From an uncultured Corynebacterium sp. (GTDB lineage Bacteria; Actinomycetota; Actinomycetes; Mycobacteriales; Mycobacteriaceae): a stretch of 23,929 nt of DNA. Location of the stretch: NCBI GenBank assembly GCA_946220775.1, contig CAMIFC010000030.1, positions 1 to 23,929 of the forward strand. Reading direction: 5' to 3'. The notes beneath the pieces are model-generated. The model made no database searches. It was not told where the DNA came from and was given only the letters and a program-made list of their open reading frames with translations. Below, piece after piece: positions 22,725-23,929 of the stretch. The translations under genes were made by a program, and so were the position numbers. Position 1 is the stretch's first letter, and each line of letters starts with the position of its first letter.

Positions 22725-23459
22725 GTGAATACCCTGGTTGTTTTGAATGCTGGGTTGTCCACCCCATCGACAACCCGGATGATCGCGGAGCGCATCGCTA
22801 ATGCCGTGGAAGCGCAGGTGACGCGCCGGGGCGAGTCCGTGGAACTGCAGTTTGTGGACATCCGCGACTTCGCCCAGGATTTGGCCACCATGATGACCAC
22901 GGGCATCCCGTCGGAGAAACTGAAGGCGGTGCAGGACCAGATCACCGCGGCGGATGGCTTGGTCGCGACGACACCCGTGTTCGCCGCCAGCTACTCCGGG
23001 CTGTTCAAGATGTTCATGGACGCGCTGGATCCTGACGCGATTAACGACATGCCGGTCATCATCGCTGCCACCGCGGGGACGCCGCGTCATTCGCTTGTGC
23101 TGGAGTATGCGATGCGCCCGTTGTTCGCGTACCTGCGCGCAAAAGTGGTTCCGACCAGCGTATTTGCCGCGACCGACGATTTCGGTTCGGCGGAGGATCT
23201 GGATTCCCGCATCGAACGCGCCGCCAATCAGCTGGCGGACGAGATTGTCAGCGTTTCCGGCACCGTCGGCGGTTTAGGCCCTTCCTTTTCGGACGCCAAC
23301 CTCGCCAAACCCAAACCCGCCCCCAGCACCTCCGGTTCTGGTTCGGCGCTTGCTTCCGGGCAACGGTCGAATAGTCGCCCGAAGAGGTCATCGGGTACAA
23401 GTGCCACGGATGGTTTCCGCGATTTCCAGGACCTGCTGCGCGGCCACGACGGCAATTAG
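22725..23459 (+). CDS. NADPH-dependent FMN reductase, CE1759 family
   Basis: A flavodoxin-like FMN reductase of 244 aa that supplies FMNH2 to its LLM partner. The GTG start is the base after the LLM stop codon, so the genes are coupled. Visible features are the phosphate loop GLSTPSTTR (10-18), the FMN-binding PVFAASYSGLFKMFMDAL (84-101) and TAGTPRHSL (116-124). After about residue 178 comes a Ser/Pro/Lys-rich low-complexity tail of about 65 residues ending in a short helix (FRDFQDLLRGHDGN). A TGGCGTCC motif copy (23285-23298, encoding FSDAN) marks the beginning of this tail. Confidence 0.9.
   Translation: MNTLVVLNAGLSTPSTTRMIAERIANAVEAQVTRRGESVELQFVDIRDFAQDLATMMTTGIPSEKLKAVQDQITAADGLVATTPVFAASYSGLFKMFMDALDPDAINDMPVIIAATAGTPRHSLVLEYAMRPLFAYLRAKVVPTSVFAATDDFGSAEDLDSRIERAANQLADEIVSVSGTVGGLGPSFSDANLAKPKPAPSTSGSGSALASGQRSNSRPKRSSGTSATDGFRDFQDLLRGHDGN
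23285..23298 (-). repeat. TGGCGTCC motif copy 17
   Basis: Minus strand: TTGGCGTCCGAAAA, in the FMN reductase tail. Confidence 0.75.
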
Positions 23460-23653
23460 CTGGTCATTGAGGCCATAACGGCGGTCGCTAAGCGCGCATT
23501 GGGGTTGCCATGGTGGTAACTAGCTGGTCACTTGGGCGGTGACCGGGTGCTGGGTGGGGCAATTTCTCCATCTCACCCCTTCTTCTACCGCCTCACCCGC
23601 TCCTTCCACCGCCTCACCCTTCCGTCCTCCGTCCAACCGCTCCTTCTTCCGCG

Positions 23654-23719
23654 AACCTCGAAGTCCCAACCTCGAATAGGCCCTAAAACGCCCCTATTCG
23701 AGGTTGGGACTTCGAGGTT
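23654..23719. repeat. Family B hairpin, copy 2 (perfect 27-bp arms, 12-nt loop)
   Basis: Arms 23654-23680 and 23693-23719 are exact reverse complements. The loop at 23681-23692 contains CTAAAACG. Each arm contains ACCTCGAA twice. It relates to the copy at 14476-14535 by the pattern CGA.GTC.CAA...CGA.TAGG. Confidence 0.92.
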
Positions 23720-23813
23720 GGTGCACTGGGGGTGGCGCAGAGGGGCGCGCCGATCAGCATTGGGTGCCATGGGGTGTGGGGAGGGCATGAGAACTGGGGA
23801 ACCGCGACCCGAT

Positions 23814-23880
23814 GTTAAAAACCCTCGCTGAAAACCTAGTCGAGTTGGGCCGGACTAGGTTTTCAGCGAGGGAATCTTAC
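23814..23880. repeat. Family A hairpin, copy 3 (27-bp arms, 13-nt loop)
   Basis: Arms 23814-23840 and 23854-23880 pair at 23 of 27 positions; the 19 inner pairs are perfect. The loop is 23841-23853. The conserved core is again CCTCGCTGAAAACCTAGT. Confidence 0.92.
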
Positions 23881-23929
23881 ATGGGGGCGGAGAGCGGCAG
23901 AGTTGGGAGGAACACGACCGGGTGGGGGA

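Larger units (their letters stand above)
23460..23929. other. Gene-free right end
   Basis: No plausible gene is present. A pyrimidine-rich stretch with near repeats (ACCGCCTCACCC at about 23588 and 23610) is followed by family B copy 2 (23654-23719) and family A copy 3 (23814-23880). The frame at 23532-23831 is unconvincing because it spans the hairpin. Confidence 0.7.

Noticed and set aside
494..23298. TGGCGTCC motif as an FtsK-orienting (KOPS) or AIMS sequence
   Set aside because: Those are strand-biased within a replichore; here 9 forward and 8 reverse copies are seen. The window is small, so this is provisional.
23532..23831. A 99-codon plus-strand frame
   Set aside because: It spans the family B hairpin, has no SD and reads as low-complexity pyrimidine translation.

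Overview
The window comes from a Corynebacterium chromosome. Rpf1, CspB, DUF2771, SepH, SerC, GltA, FKBP and the LLM/FMN-reductase pair all read as corynebacterial proteins, and the order rpf1 - cspB - DUF2771 - ... - serC - gltA - FKBP matches, from memory, the C. glutamicum rpf1-gltA neighbourhood. The DNA is moderately GC-rich. Several genes seem to lack an SD leader, as is common in this group. I see no rRNA, tRNA, CRISPR, transposase or prophage genes.

Layout. 1-929 (-): 5' part of a helicase-associated gene, cut by the left edge. 930-1862: a 35-bp tandem repeat, a 63-residue small gene, and a zone with a terminator and a large hairpin. 1863-3361: rpf1 (-) and cspB (+), divergent, with a GlxR/CRP-type site between them. 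3404-4920 (-): glutaminyl cyclotransferase-like lipoprotein and DUF2771 protein. 5051-8230 (+): DUF3027 protein, AzgA-type purine permease, SpoU/TrmH RNA methyltransferase. 8276-10747 (-): sepH and a coupled DUF6928 gene. 10748-11009: a strongly structured intergenic element. 11010-13985: serC (-) and gltA (+), divergent. 13986-14829: a long gene-poor stretch with two big hairpins and one possible small ORF. 14830-15189 (+): FKBP isomerase. 15351-18527 (-): an apparent operon of an XRE regulator, a four-helix membrane protein, an ABC ATPase and an ABC-2 permease, with palindromic operators at its head. 18711-20555 (+): aldo/keto reductase and an EchA6-like crotonase that lacks the usual catalytic glutamates. 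20626-21492 (-): SAM methyltransferase. 21597-23459 (+): two-gene LLM flavin oxidoreductase/FMN reductase operon. 23460-23929: gene-free, with two more hairpins.

The genes are mostly core housekeeping: central carbon (citrate synthase), serine synthesis, division (SepH), resuscitation, cold shock and protein folding. The most unusual content is not protein coding. First, a short motif, TGGCGTCC followed by an A-rich tail, occurs about 17 times in 24 kb, in both orientations, inside genes in several reading frames and between genes. This is the pattern expected of a DNA-uptake-type or other genome-wide signal sequence. Second, two families of near-perfect long intergenic hairpins recur. Family A has 27-bp arms and a 13-nt loop in all three copies, with a conserved stem and a variable loop. 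Family B has 23- and 27-bp arms with a conserved CTAAAA(A)CG loop and a stem that changes in a compensated way.
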